DNA of 64,000 bases. Source: Streptomyces kanamyceticus (lineage in GTDB: Bacteria; Actinomycetota; Actinomycetes; Streptomycetales; Streptomycetaceae). Below, piece after piece: positions 43,718-51,617 of this stretch (the stretch's first letter is position 1; every line of letters begins with the position of its first letter). The stretch is from contig NZ_CP023699.1 of the NCBI RefSeq assembly GCF_008704495.1, positions 3,534,001-3,598,000 on the forward strand. The letters run 5' to 3'. Made by a program: the position numbers and the translations under genes. Below the pieces are notes generated by a model. It was not told the DNA's origin, ran no database searches, and was given only the letters and a program-made list of their open reading frames with translations.

Positions 43718-44842
43718 ATGCATCCGATCTTGAAGCCCGCGCTGCGGCGCGGCTGGCGTGACCTGAGCACCGTGCAGTTCGGGGTCGCCTCCGCGCACGC
43801 CTTGATGCTCGGCCCGATGGACACGGCGACGGGCAGCTTCCTGACCTTGCTCGACGGGACCCGGGGACTGCCGCTGCTGCGGGCGGAGGCGCAGCGGATG
43901 GGCCTGCCCGACGGACACGTGGACAGGCTGCTCGGCGAGCTGTCCCGGGCCGGCCTGCTCGACGACTCGACGGGCGGCGGCCCCGCGGCCGAATCCCTGC
44001 GCAAGCGGGGCGCGGTCATGGACCGGCTCCGGTCCGACCTGGCCTCGCTCTCGCTGCTCTCCCCCGAGCCGGGCGAGGCGATCGACAAGCTGGCGGCGCG
44101 CCGGTCCATGCGCGTGCGGGTGCAGGGCGCGGGGCGGCTCGGCGTGGCGCTGGCCTCGGTGCTCGCGGGGGCGGGCGTGGGCCGGGTCGACGTGCTGGAC
44201 GGCGGGCACGTCGAGCCGTGGGACGTCGCGCCGGGTGGACTGCCCGCCGAGTCGATCGGCGAGCGACGGGACACCACCGCGCGCCGCATCGTGCGGCAGT
44301 GGGCACCGGATCGTCCGCCCAGGGCGCCGGAGGGAGAAGCGGGGCTCTCCCTCGTGATCATCGCCCCGCGCGACGGACTCGCGGCGTACGCCCCCGATCC
44401 GGCAGCCGTCGAAGGACTCATCACCGCGGGCACCCCTCATCTCTACGTCGGGGTGATCGAGGGCACCGCTGTGGTGGGCCCGCTGGTCCTGCCCGGGGCG
44501 AGCGCGTGTGCGGGCTGTCTCTTCCAGCAGCGTGCGGACCGCGACCCCACCTGGCCGCGGATGCTGGCGCAGTGGCGCTCGGGGCCCGCGCGGCAGGTGC
44601 CCGCCTGCGACCTGGCCCTGTCGACCGCGGCCGCGGGGCTGGCCGCGGGGCATGCGCTCGCCTTTCTGGACGGAGTCTCCTCGGCCTGCGCGGGCGCCCG
44701 CTGGGAGGCGTCCGTGCCCGGATTCGAGTGGCACTCTCGTCCGGTTTGGCCGCATCCCGCATGCTCTTGCGGAGCGGGTGCGCGCAATAAGGGGGATCAG
44801 GCCACCGTGGACCGAGAGCCGCACGACACAATGGCCGGGTAA
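43718..44842 (+). CDS. ThiF/E1-like protein, TOMM-type cyclodehydratase relative
   Basis: A 374-residue protein. Residues 1-100 form a winged-helix-like leader domain, then a Rossmann core begins VRVQGAGRLGVALASVLAGA and continues as RVDVLDGGHVEPWDV. Two cysteine pairs near the C-terminus, CAGC and CSC, are typical of the structural zinc site of ThiF/E1 enzymes. The family activates carboxyls or acts in thiazole/oxazole peptide synthesis, but there is no precursor peptide, YcaO or dehydrogenase nearby. ATG 43718 is chosen over a GTG 32 codons upstream that lacks a ribosome site. Role unknown. Confidence 0.82.
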   Translation: MHPILKPALRRGWRDLSTVQFGVASAHALMLGPMDTATGSFLTLLDGTRGLPLLRAEAQRMGLPDGHVDRLLGELSRAGLLDDSTGGGPAAESLRKRGAVMDRLRSDLASLSLLSPEPGEAIDKLAARRSMRVRVQGAGRLGVALASVLAGAGVGRVDVLDGGHVEPWDVAPGGLPAESIGERRDTTARRIVRQWAPDRPPRAPEGEAGLSLVIIAPRDGLAAYAPDPAAVEGLITAGTPHLYVGVIEGTAVVGPLVLPGASACAGCLFQQRADRDPTWPRMLAQWRSGPARQVPACDLALSTAAAGLAAGHALAFLDGVSSACAGARWEASVPGFEWHSRPVWPHPACSCGAGARNKGDQATVDREPHDTMAG

Positions 44843-44883
44843 CCGCCTGACAAGGCGCGGCTGTCTGGGACTTGGAGGGGCGC

Positions 44884-46266
44884 ATGTCTGATCTTCCCCG
44901 GAAGGCGGTCACCCGTACTGCCAAACTGGCCGCCCTCCCGCTCGGCTTCGCGGGGCGCGCGACCTGGGGGCTCGGCAAGCGGATCGGGGGCAAGTCCGCG
45001 GAAATCGTCGGACGCGAGCTGCAACAGCGCACGGCGGAGCAGCTGTTCAAGGTCCTCGGCGAGCTGAAGGGCGGGGCGATGAAGTTCGGACAGGCGCTGT
45101 CCGTCTTCGAATCGGCGCTGCCGGAGGAGGTCGCGGGTCCCTACCGCGCGGCACTCACGAAGCTACAGGAAGCGGCGCCGCCGATGCCGACCCGCACGGT
45201 GCACGCCGTGCTCGCGGAGCGCCTCGGGGAGGACTGGCGCGACCTGTTCCAGGAGTTCACGGACAAGCCCGCGGCGGCCGCGTCGATCGGCCAGGTGCAC
45301 CGGGCCGTCTGGGCGGACGGGCGCGAGGTCGCGGTCAAGGTCCAGTACCCGGGCGCGGGCGAGGCGCTGCTGTCCGACCTGACTCAGCTGAGCCGGTTCG
45401 CCCGGCTCCTGGGGCCGCTGATTCCGGGGATGGACATCAAGCCGCTGATCGCCGAGTTGCGCGACCGGGTGTCGGAGGAGCTCGACTACGGCTTGGAGGC
45501 GCAGGCGCAGCAGGCGCACGCGGAGGAGTTCGCGGGCGACCCCGATGTGGTCGTCCCCGCGGTGGTGCACCAGAGCGATCAGGTCCTGGTGACCGAGTGG
45601 ATCGACGGGACGCCCCTGTCGGAGGTGATCGCGGACGGCACGCAGGAGCAGCGCGACCGGGCGGGTCAGCTCCTTGCCCGCTTCCTCTTCTCCGGCCCCG
45701 CGCGCACCGGCCTGCTGCACGCCGACCCGCATCCGGGCAACTTCCGCCTGCTGCCCGACGAGAAGAGCGGCTGGCGCCTTGGGGTCCTCGACTTCGGCAC
45801 GGTGGACCGGCTGCCCGGCGGGCTGCCCGTACCCATCGGTGAATCGCTGCGGATGACGCTCGACGGCGAGGCCGACGCGGTCTACGAGATGCTGCGCGAG
45901 GAGGGCTTCGTCAAGGAGAGCGTCGACCTCGAGCCGGACGCGGTGCTCGACTATCTGCTGCCGATCATCGAGCCCATGCTGGTCGAGGAGTTCACGTTCA
46001 CGCGTGGCTGGATGCGCAGCCAGGCGGCCCGGGTGGCCGACCCCCGCTCCCCCGCCTATCAGTTGGGCAAGCAACTGAACCTGCCGCCGTCGTATCTGTT
46101 GATACACCGCGTGACGCTGAGCACGATCGGGGTCCTGTGCCAACTGGGCTCGACGGTGCGGATGCGGGACGAGCTGGAGGAGTGGCTGCCCGGCTTCGCC
46201 GTGGAGACCGAGACGGAGGAAGCGGAGGAAGCGGAGGTAGAGGAAGCGGAGGCGGACGAGGCCTGA
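44884..46266 (+). CDS. ABC1/AarF (UbiB) family atypical kinase
   Basis: A 460-residue protein with the family signatures KGGAMKFGQALS (KxGQ), AAAASIGQVHRA (the alanine-rich loop replacing the G-loop), VAVKVQYPG, ADPHPGNF (catalytic loop) and LDFGTVD (DFG). It probably uses ATP to support isoprenoid-lipid or quinone metabolism at the membrane. An acidic tail of E/A repeats ends it. ATG 44884 has GGAGGGG upstream. The mycobacterial counterpart (Rv3197) also lies next to whiB7. Confidence 0.93.
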   Translation: MSDLPRKAVTRTAKLAALPLGFAGRATWGLGKRIGGKSAEIVGRELQQRTAEQLFKVLGELKGGAMKFGQALSVFESALPEEVAGPYRAALTKLQEAAPPMPTRTVHAVLAERLGEDWRDLFQEFTDKPAAAASIGQVHRAVWADGREVAVKVQYPGAGEALLSDLTQLSRFARLLGPLIPGMDIKPLIAELRDRVSEELDYGLEAQAQQAHAEEFAGDPDVVVPAVVHQSDQVLVTEWIDGTPLSEVIADGTQEQRDRAGQLLARFLFSGPARTGLLHADPHPGNFRLLPDEKSGWRLGVLDFGTVDRLPGGLPVPIGESLRMTLDGEADAVYEMLREEGFVKESVDLEPDAVLDYLLPIIEPMLVEEFTFTRGWMRSQAARVADPRSPAYQLGKQLNLPPSYLLIHRVTLSTIGVLCQLGSTVRMRDELEEWLPGFAVETETEEAEEAEVEEAEADEA

Positions 46267-46270
46267 GCGT

Positions 46271-46477
46271 TCACCACCAGGGCGAGTCGAGGCGGCCCTC
46301 GATGGCTCTGATGTTGTCGCGCGCGCAGGAGTCACAGAAGTAGTGACGGCTGCCGTTCTCCACGGAGCAGGTCCAGGTCGGCGGCGCGCCTTCGGCGATG
46401 GTGCCGCAGCGGGAGCACACGAGATTCTCCGTGCCCGCATTGTCCGTGCCGGTGGGCTGAGGATTCTGCTGGTCCAC
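46271..46477 (-). CDS. Small zinc-ribbon protein
   Basis: About 68 residues from GTG 46477. Two C-x2-C pairs (CSRCG and CDSC) spaced about 25 residues apart with TWTCSVENGSRHYFC between predict a zinc ribbon. It ends within four bases of the converging ABC1-kinase gene. A longer TTG start at 46519 is possible. It is the conserved small hypothetical found at this locus in streptomycetes; function unknown. Confidence 0.7.
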   Translation of the reverse strand: MDQQNPQPTGTDNAGTENLVCSRCGTIAEGAPPTWTCSVENGSRHYFCDSCARDNIRAIEGRLDSPWW

Positions 46478-46525
46478 CCGGCGACCATAGCGCCGCGCGC
46501 GGAAGATCGGTGAGTCCAACGCACC

Positions 46526-46557
46526 GCGGGGGCCGGTCCGTTCGGACCGGCCCCCGC
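46526..46557 (-). terminator. Terminator downstream of the wblC operon
   Basis: GCGGGGGCCGGTCCG (46526-46540) pairs with its complement (46543-46557), a 15-bp stem with a tight loop, 38 bases after the last gene of the wblC operon. Confidence 0.88.
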
Positions 46558-46594
46558 ATCGTTCTGTCGTTGTACTGAGCCGCGTGGGCGGCTC

Positions 46595-46918
46595 CTACTG
46601 CATGACGGCGATGGCGAGCGCGCGCCGGGCGCGCAGCGACGCGCGCTCCGCGCGGCGTTGCATGCGGCGGGCCGCCATCAGGCGCTCGGCCGGGCGCTGG
46701 GCCTCGGCCTCACGCATGCGTTCGTGCATATGCGCACGAGCCATGGCTTCTGGGATGAGTTGCATCTCACGGGTCCTGTTCTGGCGCGAGGTGTTCGCAC
46801 CGGTGGTGGTGAAGTCTGTGATCGCGGAGCCTGCGGGCTCGCTGGTGGCTGCCTTCATCGGGGCCTGCTTCTGGGGGTCGTGCGTCAAGGGGCGATCGAT
46901 CGTTCCGACGGTGCTCAT
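46595..46918 (-). CDS. Conserved small protein coupled to wblC
   Basis: ATG 46918 overlaps the wblC stop by four bases (ATGA) and opens a 107-residue frame with a polar N-terminal half (MSTVGTIDRPLTHDP) and a strongly basic, arginine/alanine-rich helical C-terminal half (ERLMAARRMQRRAERASLRA). The helix may bind nucleic acid or the ribosome. No known domain is recognised. Coupling predicts induction together with WblC by ribosome-targeting antibiotics. Confidence 0.8.
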   Translation of the reverse strand: MSTVGTIDRPLTHDPQKQAPMKAATSEPAGSAITDFTTTGANTSRQNRTREMQLIPEAMARAHMHERMREAEAQRPAERLMAARRMQRRAERASLRARRALAIAVMQ

Positions 46919-47283
46919 GCGGCGACCGGGTTCTTGCGCGGACGACCACGCGGCCGCTTGCGAGCGACGACCACGCCCTGGACGAAGAGCTCGCCGCCCC
47001 AGACGCCCCAAGGCTCACGCCGCTCCTTGGCGCCGGCGAGGCAGGCCTCCATCAGCGGACAGGTGCGGCAGAGCGACTTGGCGTACTCGACATCGGCCGG
47101 CGACTCGGCGAAGAAGACCTCCGGGTCGTAGGCACGGCAGGGAACGGGTACGCCGAGGTTCTCGATGGCGTCGTCGAGCGCGGTGAGCGCGGTGAGGGGA
47201 GTCAAGGTCGGGTCCTCCGTGGGTGCGGGCGGGGGGAGCGTCTGTGAAGGCGGTACGGACGGGGCGTGCGCTTCGAGTTGCAC
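46915..47283 (-). CDS. wblC: WhiB-family antibiotic-response regulator WblC (WhiB7 orthologue)
   Basis: A 122-residue iron-sulfur transcription factor: four cluster cysteines (PCRAYD, then CRTCP and MEACL), the GVWGG turn, and a C-terminal AT-hook KRPRGRPRKN that distinguishes WhiB7/WblC from other Wbl proteins. It binds the housekeeping sigma factor and activates intrinsic resistance genes when translation is inhibited. GTG 47283 follows a GAGG-containing leader. A long 5' leader with an upstream ORF and terminator precedes it. The gene adjoins uvrD2 and the ABC1 kinase as in mycobacteria. Confidence 0.95.
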   Translation of the reverse strand: MQLEAHAPSVPPSQTLPPPAPTEDPTLTPLTALTALDDAIENLGVPVPCRAYDPEVFFAESPADVEYAKSLCRTCPLMEACLAGAKERREPWGVWGGELFVQGVVVARKRPRGRPRKNPVAA

Positions 47284-47376
47284 GGTGGTGTTTTCCTCGT
47301 CTGGTCGTGCCGGCCTGGGTCGGCCGGTTGGCGGCTGGTACCGGGTCTTTCTGGTGGCCCCTTCACTCCGTTCTCC

Positions 47377-47394
47377 CTGTTCTGGGGAAAACAG
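47377..47394 (-). promoter_or_regulatory. Hairpin capable of sequestering the attenuator T-tract
   Basis: CTGTT (47377-47381) can pair with AACAG (47390-47394) on either strand. It includes the TCTGTTTTCC tract following the terminator stem on the minus strand. Role is speculative. Confidence 0.3.
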
Positions 47395-47395
47395 A

Positions 47396-47430
47396 AGGGC
47401 CGCGGATCCCGGGTGGGGTTCCGCGGCCCT
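47396..47430 (-). terminator. Attenuator-type intrinsic terminator in the wblC leader
   Basis: AGGGCCGCGGA (47396-47406) and TCCGCGGCCCT (47420-47430) form an 11-bp stem, followed on the minus strand by TTCTGTTTTCC, a real U-rich tract uncommon in this genome. It lies 24 bases after the upstream-ORF stop and about 110 bases before wblC, so readthrough is required for expression. Confidence 0.88.
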
Positions 47431-47440
47431 GAAGGCGCCG

Positions 47441-47459
47441 GTCTGATCGAGGATCAGAC
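47441..47459 (-). promoter_or_regulatory. Hairpin overlapping the upstream-ORF stop codon
   Basis: GTCTGATC-GAG-GATCAGAC, a perfect 8-bp stem, contains the TGA stop (47456-47454) of the leader ORF. A ribosome finishing or stalling there would decide whether this hairpin can form. Confidence 0.75.
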
Positions 47460-47789
47460 TGGATCACTCCAGGGTTCGAGCCCACGGAAGGCCCACATCG
47501 TGTGGTGCTGCGTCGTCTGCTTCCGGAATCCGGCACCGGCTGCCGCAAAGGCATAGGCCTGCGCCTCCGCTACTGCTGCTTCCGGTGCCTTGGTCGGTCG
47601 CTCATTGCCCTCATTGGCCTCGACGATCGGGAGACCGGCGAGAGGCAGGGCGGCGGACATCGGACGCACGGCGGGGATGCCGCCGGACAGACCGGTGCCC
47701 TGGTTCGAGAAGCCGAGCAGGCAGGAAGCGACGACCGAGCGATCGGTCATTTTGACGGTGCTGATGAAGCTCTCGTTGATGCTGATCAC
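47454..47789 (-). CDS. Upstream ORF in the wblC leader (111 codons)
   Basis: GTG 47789 with GAGGAGGCG eight bases upstream opens a frame of 111 codons ending FRGLEPWSDPV. No domain is recognised; the composition (ISINESFISTVKMTDRSVVA start, alanine-rich middle) is not that of an obvious enzyme. Given its position ahead of two hairpins and wblC, I read it as a regulatory leader ORF whose translation controls attenuation; it might also make a stable small protein. The inverted repeat GGATCGGCC/GGCCGATCC lies 28 bases before its start. Confidence 0.7.
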   Translation of the reverse strand: MISINESFISTVKMTDRSVVASCLLGFSNQGTGLSGGIPAVRPMSAALPLAGLPIVEANEGNERPTKAPEAAVAEAQAYAFAAAGAGFRKQTTQHHTMWAFRGLEPWSDPV

Positions 47790-47817
47790 TGGAATTCGCC
47801 TCCTCTCGGCGTCTAGT

Positions 47818-47837
47818 GGATCGGCCGGGGCCGATCC
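47818..47837 (-). promoter_or_regulatory. Inverted repeat upstream of the wblC leader ORF
   Basis: GGATCGGCC-GG-GGCCGATCC, a perfect 9-bp palindrome, follows eight bases after TTGACA (47850-47845 on the minus strand), a possible -35. It may be an operator or a leader hairpin. Confidence 0.45.
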
Positions 47838-47952
47838 TGCGGACTGTCAAGTACAGCACGGAACCGGGGCTTCGGAGAAGCCGCCGTTTCCGTGTTAAGA
47901 ACCTATGGGTCTTCCTTGCGCATGCGCAAACTATTTTTTCGACGAGTTTGAA

Positions 47953-50163
47953 TCATTCTTCATCGGCGCCCCTTACAGGCTCCTGACCTGCACAGATAGC
48001 GAGGACGTCGGCTCCGAAGCGGTTGAACTTACGGACGCCGACTCCCGGGATCCGGGCCAGCTCCCCCTCGTCGTCCGGCACGGCCTCCGCGATGGCGATC
48101 AAGGTCTTGTCCGTGAAGACGCAGTACGCGGGCTGCCCCAGGCGGCTCGCCTGACCCGAGCGCCACTCCCGAAGACGCTCGTAGAGTCCTTCGTCCATGT
48201 CGGAAGGACAGTCTTCGCACCGCATGAGCTTCATCTCGCCCGCCTCGGTCAGCGTCCGCCCGCAGACCCGGCAGCGGGCCGGGGTCCGGTTCTTCCGCTG
48301 CCGACGGCCCGCGGGGGTGCCGGTGCCCTCGCCGCCGCTGCCGCGCTCGACGCCGCCGGGGCCACCGCCCGCGGCACGCGCCGCCGCACCCGCCCCCGAG
48401 CCCGGGCGCAGGCCGTCCATGAAGCGGCTGGGGCGGCGGTTCGGGCGGCCGCCCGGGGAACGGGAGAGGGCCCAGGAGAGGGAGAGGTGGACGCGGGCGC
48501 GGGTCACGCCCACGTACAGGAGCCTGCGCTCCTCCTCGATCTGCTCGTCGGTCTTGGCGTAGGTGATCGGCATCATGCCCTCGGCGAGGCCGACCAGGAA
48601 CACGGCGTCCCATTCCAGGCCCTTGGCCGCGTGCAGCGAGGCCAGCGTGACGCCCTCGACGGTGGGCGCGTGCTGGGCGTTCGCCCGCTCGTCCAGCTCG
48701 GCCACGAGGTCGGCGAGGGTCGCCTCCGGCTTGGCCCGCGCGAAGTCCTCGGCGAGGCGCACGAGCGCCGCGAGGGACTCCCACCGGTCCCGGGCCGCCC
48801 CGGAGCCCGCGGGGGGCTGGTTCGTCCAGCCCTTGGTGGAGAGCACGGCCCGGACCTGGGAGGGCAGGTCGACCACGTCGTCCAAGAGGGCGTCGTTGCC
48901 GCCGAAGCGCGCCGCGCCGCGCAGGGCCGCGCCCGCTTCCCGCACCTCGGTGCGCTCGAAGAACCGCTCGGCGCCGCGCAGCTGATAGGGCACTCCGGCG
49001 TCGGCGAGCGCCTGTTCGTAGATCTCCGACTGCGAGTTCGTACGGAAGAGGACCGCGATCTCGCTGGCCGGGACGCCGTCGGCGAGGAGGGCGCGGATGC
49101 GGCGGGCCGCGCCTTCCGCCTCGGCGGGCTCGTCCGCGTACTCGACGTAGACCGGCTCGGCCCCGGGGTCGCGCTGGGAGATCAGCTCCAGGCGGTGGTC
49201 GGCGGCGCGGCCGCGGGCCTGGGAGAGCAGGCCGTTGGCGAGGTGGACGACCTGGGGCGTGGAGCGGTAGTCACGGACCAGCTTGACGACGGTCGCTCCC
49301 GGGTGGCGGGTGCGGAAGTTCAACAGGTGGTCGGGGGTCGCGCCGGTGAAGGAGTAGATCGTCTGGCTGGCGTCGCCGACGACGCAGAGGCTGTCGCGCT
49401 CGCCGAGCCACAGGTCGAGCAGGCGCTGCTGGAGGGGGCTGACGTCCTGGTACTCGTCGACCACGAAGTGCTGGTACTGGGAGCGGATCTGCTCGGCGAT
49501 GTCATGCCGGTCCTGGAGGATGCCGACGGTGAGCAGCAGGACGTCCTCGAAGTCGATGACGGCGCGGTCGCGCTTGAGGTCCTCGTACGCCGCGTAGAGC
49601 TGGGAGATCTCGGCCGGGTCGCGCGGGACGTCACGGCCGGACTTGACGGCGGCCGCCGCATAGTCCGCGGGGACGGTCTGGGTGACCTTGGACCACTCGA
49701 TCTCGCTGGTCAGATCCCGCAGCTCGTTCCGGTCGAGGCGGATGCGGCAGGCGGCGGCCGCGTCCGCGACGAGTTTGATCTTGCGGTCGACGATGCGGGG
49801 CAGCGAGCCGCCGACCGCCTTCGGCCAGAAGAACTGCAGCTGGCGCAGGGCCGCCGAGTGGAACGTGCGCGCCTGGACGCCGGAGGCGCCGAGCTGGCGC
49901 AGCCGGCCGCGCATCTCGCCCGCCGCGCGGTTGGTGAACGTGACAGCCAGCACGCTGGCGGGCTGGAGGATCCCGGCGCGCACGCCATAGGCGATCCGGT
50001 GGGTGATCGCCCGTGTCTTGCCCGTACCGGCACCCGCGAGGACGCACACCGGCCCGTGCAGGGCGGTGGCCACCTCGCGCTGCTCCGGGTCGAGCCCGGC
50101 GAGCACCGCGTCGGCAGAGTCCGGGACCTGCGGGAAGAGAGTGGAGTGCGTTGCTGATGTCAC
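47953..50163 (-). CDS. uvrD2: ATP-dependent DNA helicase UvrD2
   Basis: A 736-residue SF1A 3'-5' helicase: Walker A AGAGTGKT (43-50), motif II VVDEYQDVSP, motif III GDASQTIYSF, and motif VI YVGVTRAR. The C-terminal extension carries a four-cysteine motif (CRVCGRTLTEAGEMKLMRC, then CPSDMD) and an HRDC-like domain, the architecture of mycobacterial UvrD2, where the cysteine motif couples ATP hydrolysis to unwinding. GTG 50163 is divergent from the mycoredoxin gene. A glycine/proline-rich linker at about residues 590-630 precedes the cysteine motif. Confidence 0.95.
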   Translation of the reverse strand: MTSATHSTLFPQVPDSADAVLAGLDPEQREVATALHGPVCVLAGAGTGKTRAITHRIAYGVRAGILQPASVLAVTFTNRAAGEMRGRLRQLGASGVQARTFHSAALRQLQFFWPKAVGGSLPRIVDRKIKLVADAAAACRIRLDRNELRDLTSEIEWSKVTQTVPADYAAAAVKSGRDVPRDPAEISQLYAAYEDLKRDRAVIDFEDVLLLTVGILQDRHDIAEQIRSQYQHFVVDEYQDVSPLQQRLLDLWLGERDSLCVVGDASQTIYSFTGATPDHLLNFRTRHPGATVVKLVRDYRSTPQVVHLANGLLSQARGRAADHRLELISQRDPGAEPVYVEYADEPAEAEGAARRIRALLADGVPASEIAVLFRTNSQSEIYEQALADAGVPYQLRGAERFFERTEVREAGAALRGAARFGGNDALLDDVVDLPSQVRAVLSTKGWTNQPPAGSGAARDRWESLAALVRLAEDFARAKPEATLADLVAELDERANAQHAPTVEGVTLASLHAAKGLEWDAVFLVGLAEGMMPITYAKTDEQIEEERRLLYVGVTRARVHLSLSWALSRSPGGRPNRRPSRFMDGLRPGSGAGAAARAAGGGPGGVERGSGGEGTGTPAGRRQRKNRTPARCRVCGRTLTEAGEMKLMRCEDCPSDMDEGLYERLREWRSGQASRLGQPAYCVFTDKTLIAIAEAVPDDEGELARIPGVGVRKFNRFGADVLAICAGQEPVRGADEE

Positions 50164-50238
50164 CCTGCCATGCTGCCAGGTCGCCAGGGGCCGGTGAGCC
50201 CGTTGTCCACAGGGCGCCGCAGCCGGTCGTACTAATGC

Positions 50239-50265
50239 GGGAATGGTGGCCGGGTCGCGTACGTT
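50239..50265 (+). promoter_or_regulatory. SigR-dependent promoter of the mycoredoxin gene
   Basis: GGGAAT (50239-50244), exactly 18 bp, GTT (50263-50265), the same consensus and spacing as the sigR promoter in this window, 49 bp before the start codon. Confidence 0.9.
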
Positions 50266-50313
50266 CGACTGATTGCGAAGACGCACCCCGAGCGATGAAG
50301 GAGCACACGAGAG

Positions 50314-50553
50314 ATGCCGGGCACCGTGACGATGTACAGCACCACGTGGTGCGGCTACTGCCGCCGCCTCAAGGGCCAGATGGACCGTGAGGGCATCGCG
50401 TACGAGGAGGTCAACATCGAGCACGACCCGGATTCCGCGGCCTTCGTCGAGAAGGCGAACGGCGGAAACCAGACGGTTCCCACCGTCCTCTTCCCGGACG
50501 GCTCCACGCTCACGAACCCCTCGCTCGCGCAGGTCAAGCAGAAGCTGGCCTGA
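50314..50553 (+). CDS. mrx1: Mycoredoxin (glutaredoxin-like, mycothiol-dependent)
   Basis: A 79-residue thioredoxin-fold protein with active site TWCGYCRRLK, TVPTVLF cis-proline and a terminal GSTL segment. Actinobacterial mycoredoxin-1 uses mycothiol to reduce S-mycothiolated proteins. ATG 50314 has GAAGGAG upstream, and a SigR promoter precedes it, so induction by disulfide stress is predicted. The gene is between uvrD2 and nudC, as in mycobacteria. Confidence 0.95.
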   Translation: MPGTVTMYSTTWCGYCRRLKGQMDREGIAYEEVNIEHDPDSAAFVEKANGGNQTVPTVLFPDGSTLTNPSLAQVKQKLA

Positions 50554-50582
50554 TCGGGCGGACGCCGGGCCGAGGCCTCGGC

Positions 50583-51530
50583 TCAGCCCACGGTCCCCGG
50601 CTTCGGCAGGGGCTTGCCGTACCAGAGCTCGATCAGACGGGCCGCAATCGAGATTCCGTAGGGAGGCAGGACCTCCCCGGACTCGAATGCGGCCCGCAGG
50701 TCTTCCCGGGAGAACCAGCGGGCTTCCTGGATCTCCTCGCCGTCGACCTGGATCTCCGATGAGGTCGCGTCGGCCATGAAGCCCAGCATCAGGCTGGAGG
50801 GGAAGGGCCAGGGCTGGCTGGCGACGTACTCGACGTCGCCGACCGTGACGCCCGCCTCCTCGAAGACCTCCCGGCGCACCGACTGCTCGATGGACTCGCC
50901 CGGCTCGACGAAGCCCGCGAGGGTGGAGAAGCGGCCCTCGGGCCAGTGCACCTGGCGGCCCAGGAGGATGCGGTCCTCGGCGTCCCTGACCGCCATGATC
51001 ACCGCGGGGTCCGTGCGCGGGTAGTGCTCGGCGCCGCACGCCTGGCAGCGGCGGATGTGCCCCGCGGCGGCGATGATCGTGCGCTCGCCGCAGCGGGAGC
51101 AGAAGCGGTGCAGGCGCTGCCAGTTCTCCAGGGCGACGGCGTGCACCATCAGGCCCGCGTCGCGCGGCGAGAGCAGCAGCCCCGCCTCGCGCAGCCCCGC
51201 GGGGCGCGCGGACTGGTCCATGCGGCCCGGCAGGGTGTCCTTCTGGAGCGCGAAGTAGCTGACGCCGTCGTCGCCCGTGCCCAGGAAGTAGCGGTGCTCC
51301 TCGGTGAGGGGCGCTTCGAAGGCGGGCGTCATCACCAGTTCCGTGGCGCCCTCCGGTGTCTCGTCGATGAGCACCTGACCACCGGAGACCACGAAGACCC
51401 GGGTCGTCGGGTGGCTCCAGGCTGCGGCGAGCCAGGCCTCGTCCATGCGGTGGTGGGCCGCGCGGTCGATGCCGCTCTGCGCGGTGAGCGAGACGGGCCG
51501 GTCTGCGGTGCGGTCGGTCCAGGTGGTCAC
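50583..51530 (-). CDS. nudC: NAD+ diphosphatase NudC
   Basis: A 315-residue Nudix enzyme cleaving NAD(H) to NMN and AMP and, in other bacteria, removing NAD caps from RNA. A zinc ribbon (CSRCG and CQACG) precedes the Nudix box GFVEPGESIEQSVRREVFEE, and the subfamily-specific SQPWPFPSS follows. GTG 51530 is taken; a TTG four codons earlier is directly after GGGGGAG. It converges with mrx1. Confidence 0.95.
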   Translation of the reverse strand: MTTWTDRTADRPVSLTAQSGIDRAAHHRMDEAWLAAAWSHPTTRVFVVSGGQVLIDETPEGATELVMTPAFEAPLTEEHRYFLGTGDDGVSYFALQKDTLPGRMDQSARPAGLREAGLLLSPRDAGLMVHAVALENWQRLHRFCSRCGERTIIAAAGHIRRCQACGAEHYPRTDPAVIMAVRDAEDRILLGRQVHWPEGRFSTLAGFVEPGESIEQSVRREVFEEAGVTVGDVEYVASQPWPFPSSLMLGFMADATSSEIQVDGEEIQEARWFSREDLRAAFESGEVLPPYGISIAARLIELWYGKPLPKPGTVG

Positions 51531-51617
51531 AGGTGCTTCCAACTCCCCCGATGGAATGGGTGGTTCAGCAGGACGTGCTCAACGGTCTGCCGGGCGTGCT
51601 CGGCGATCCGGGGACTC

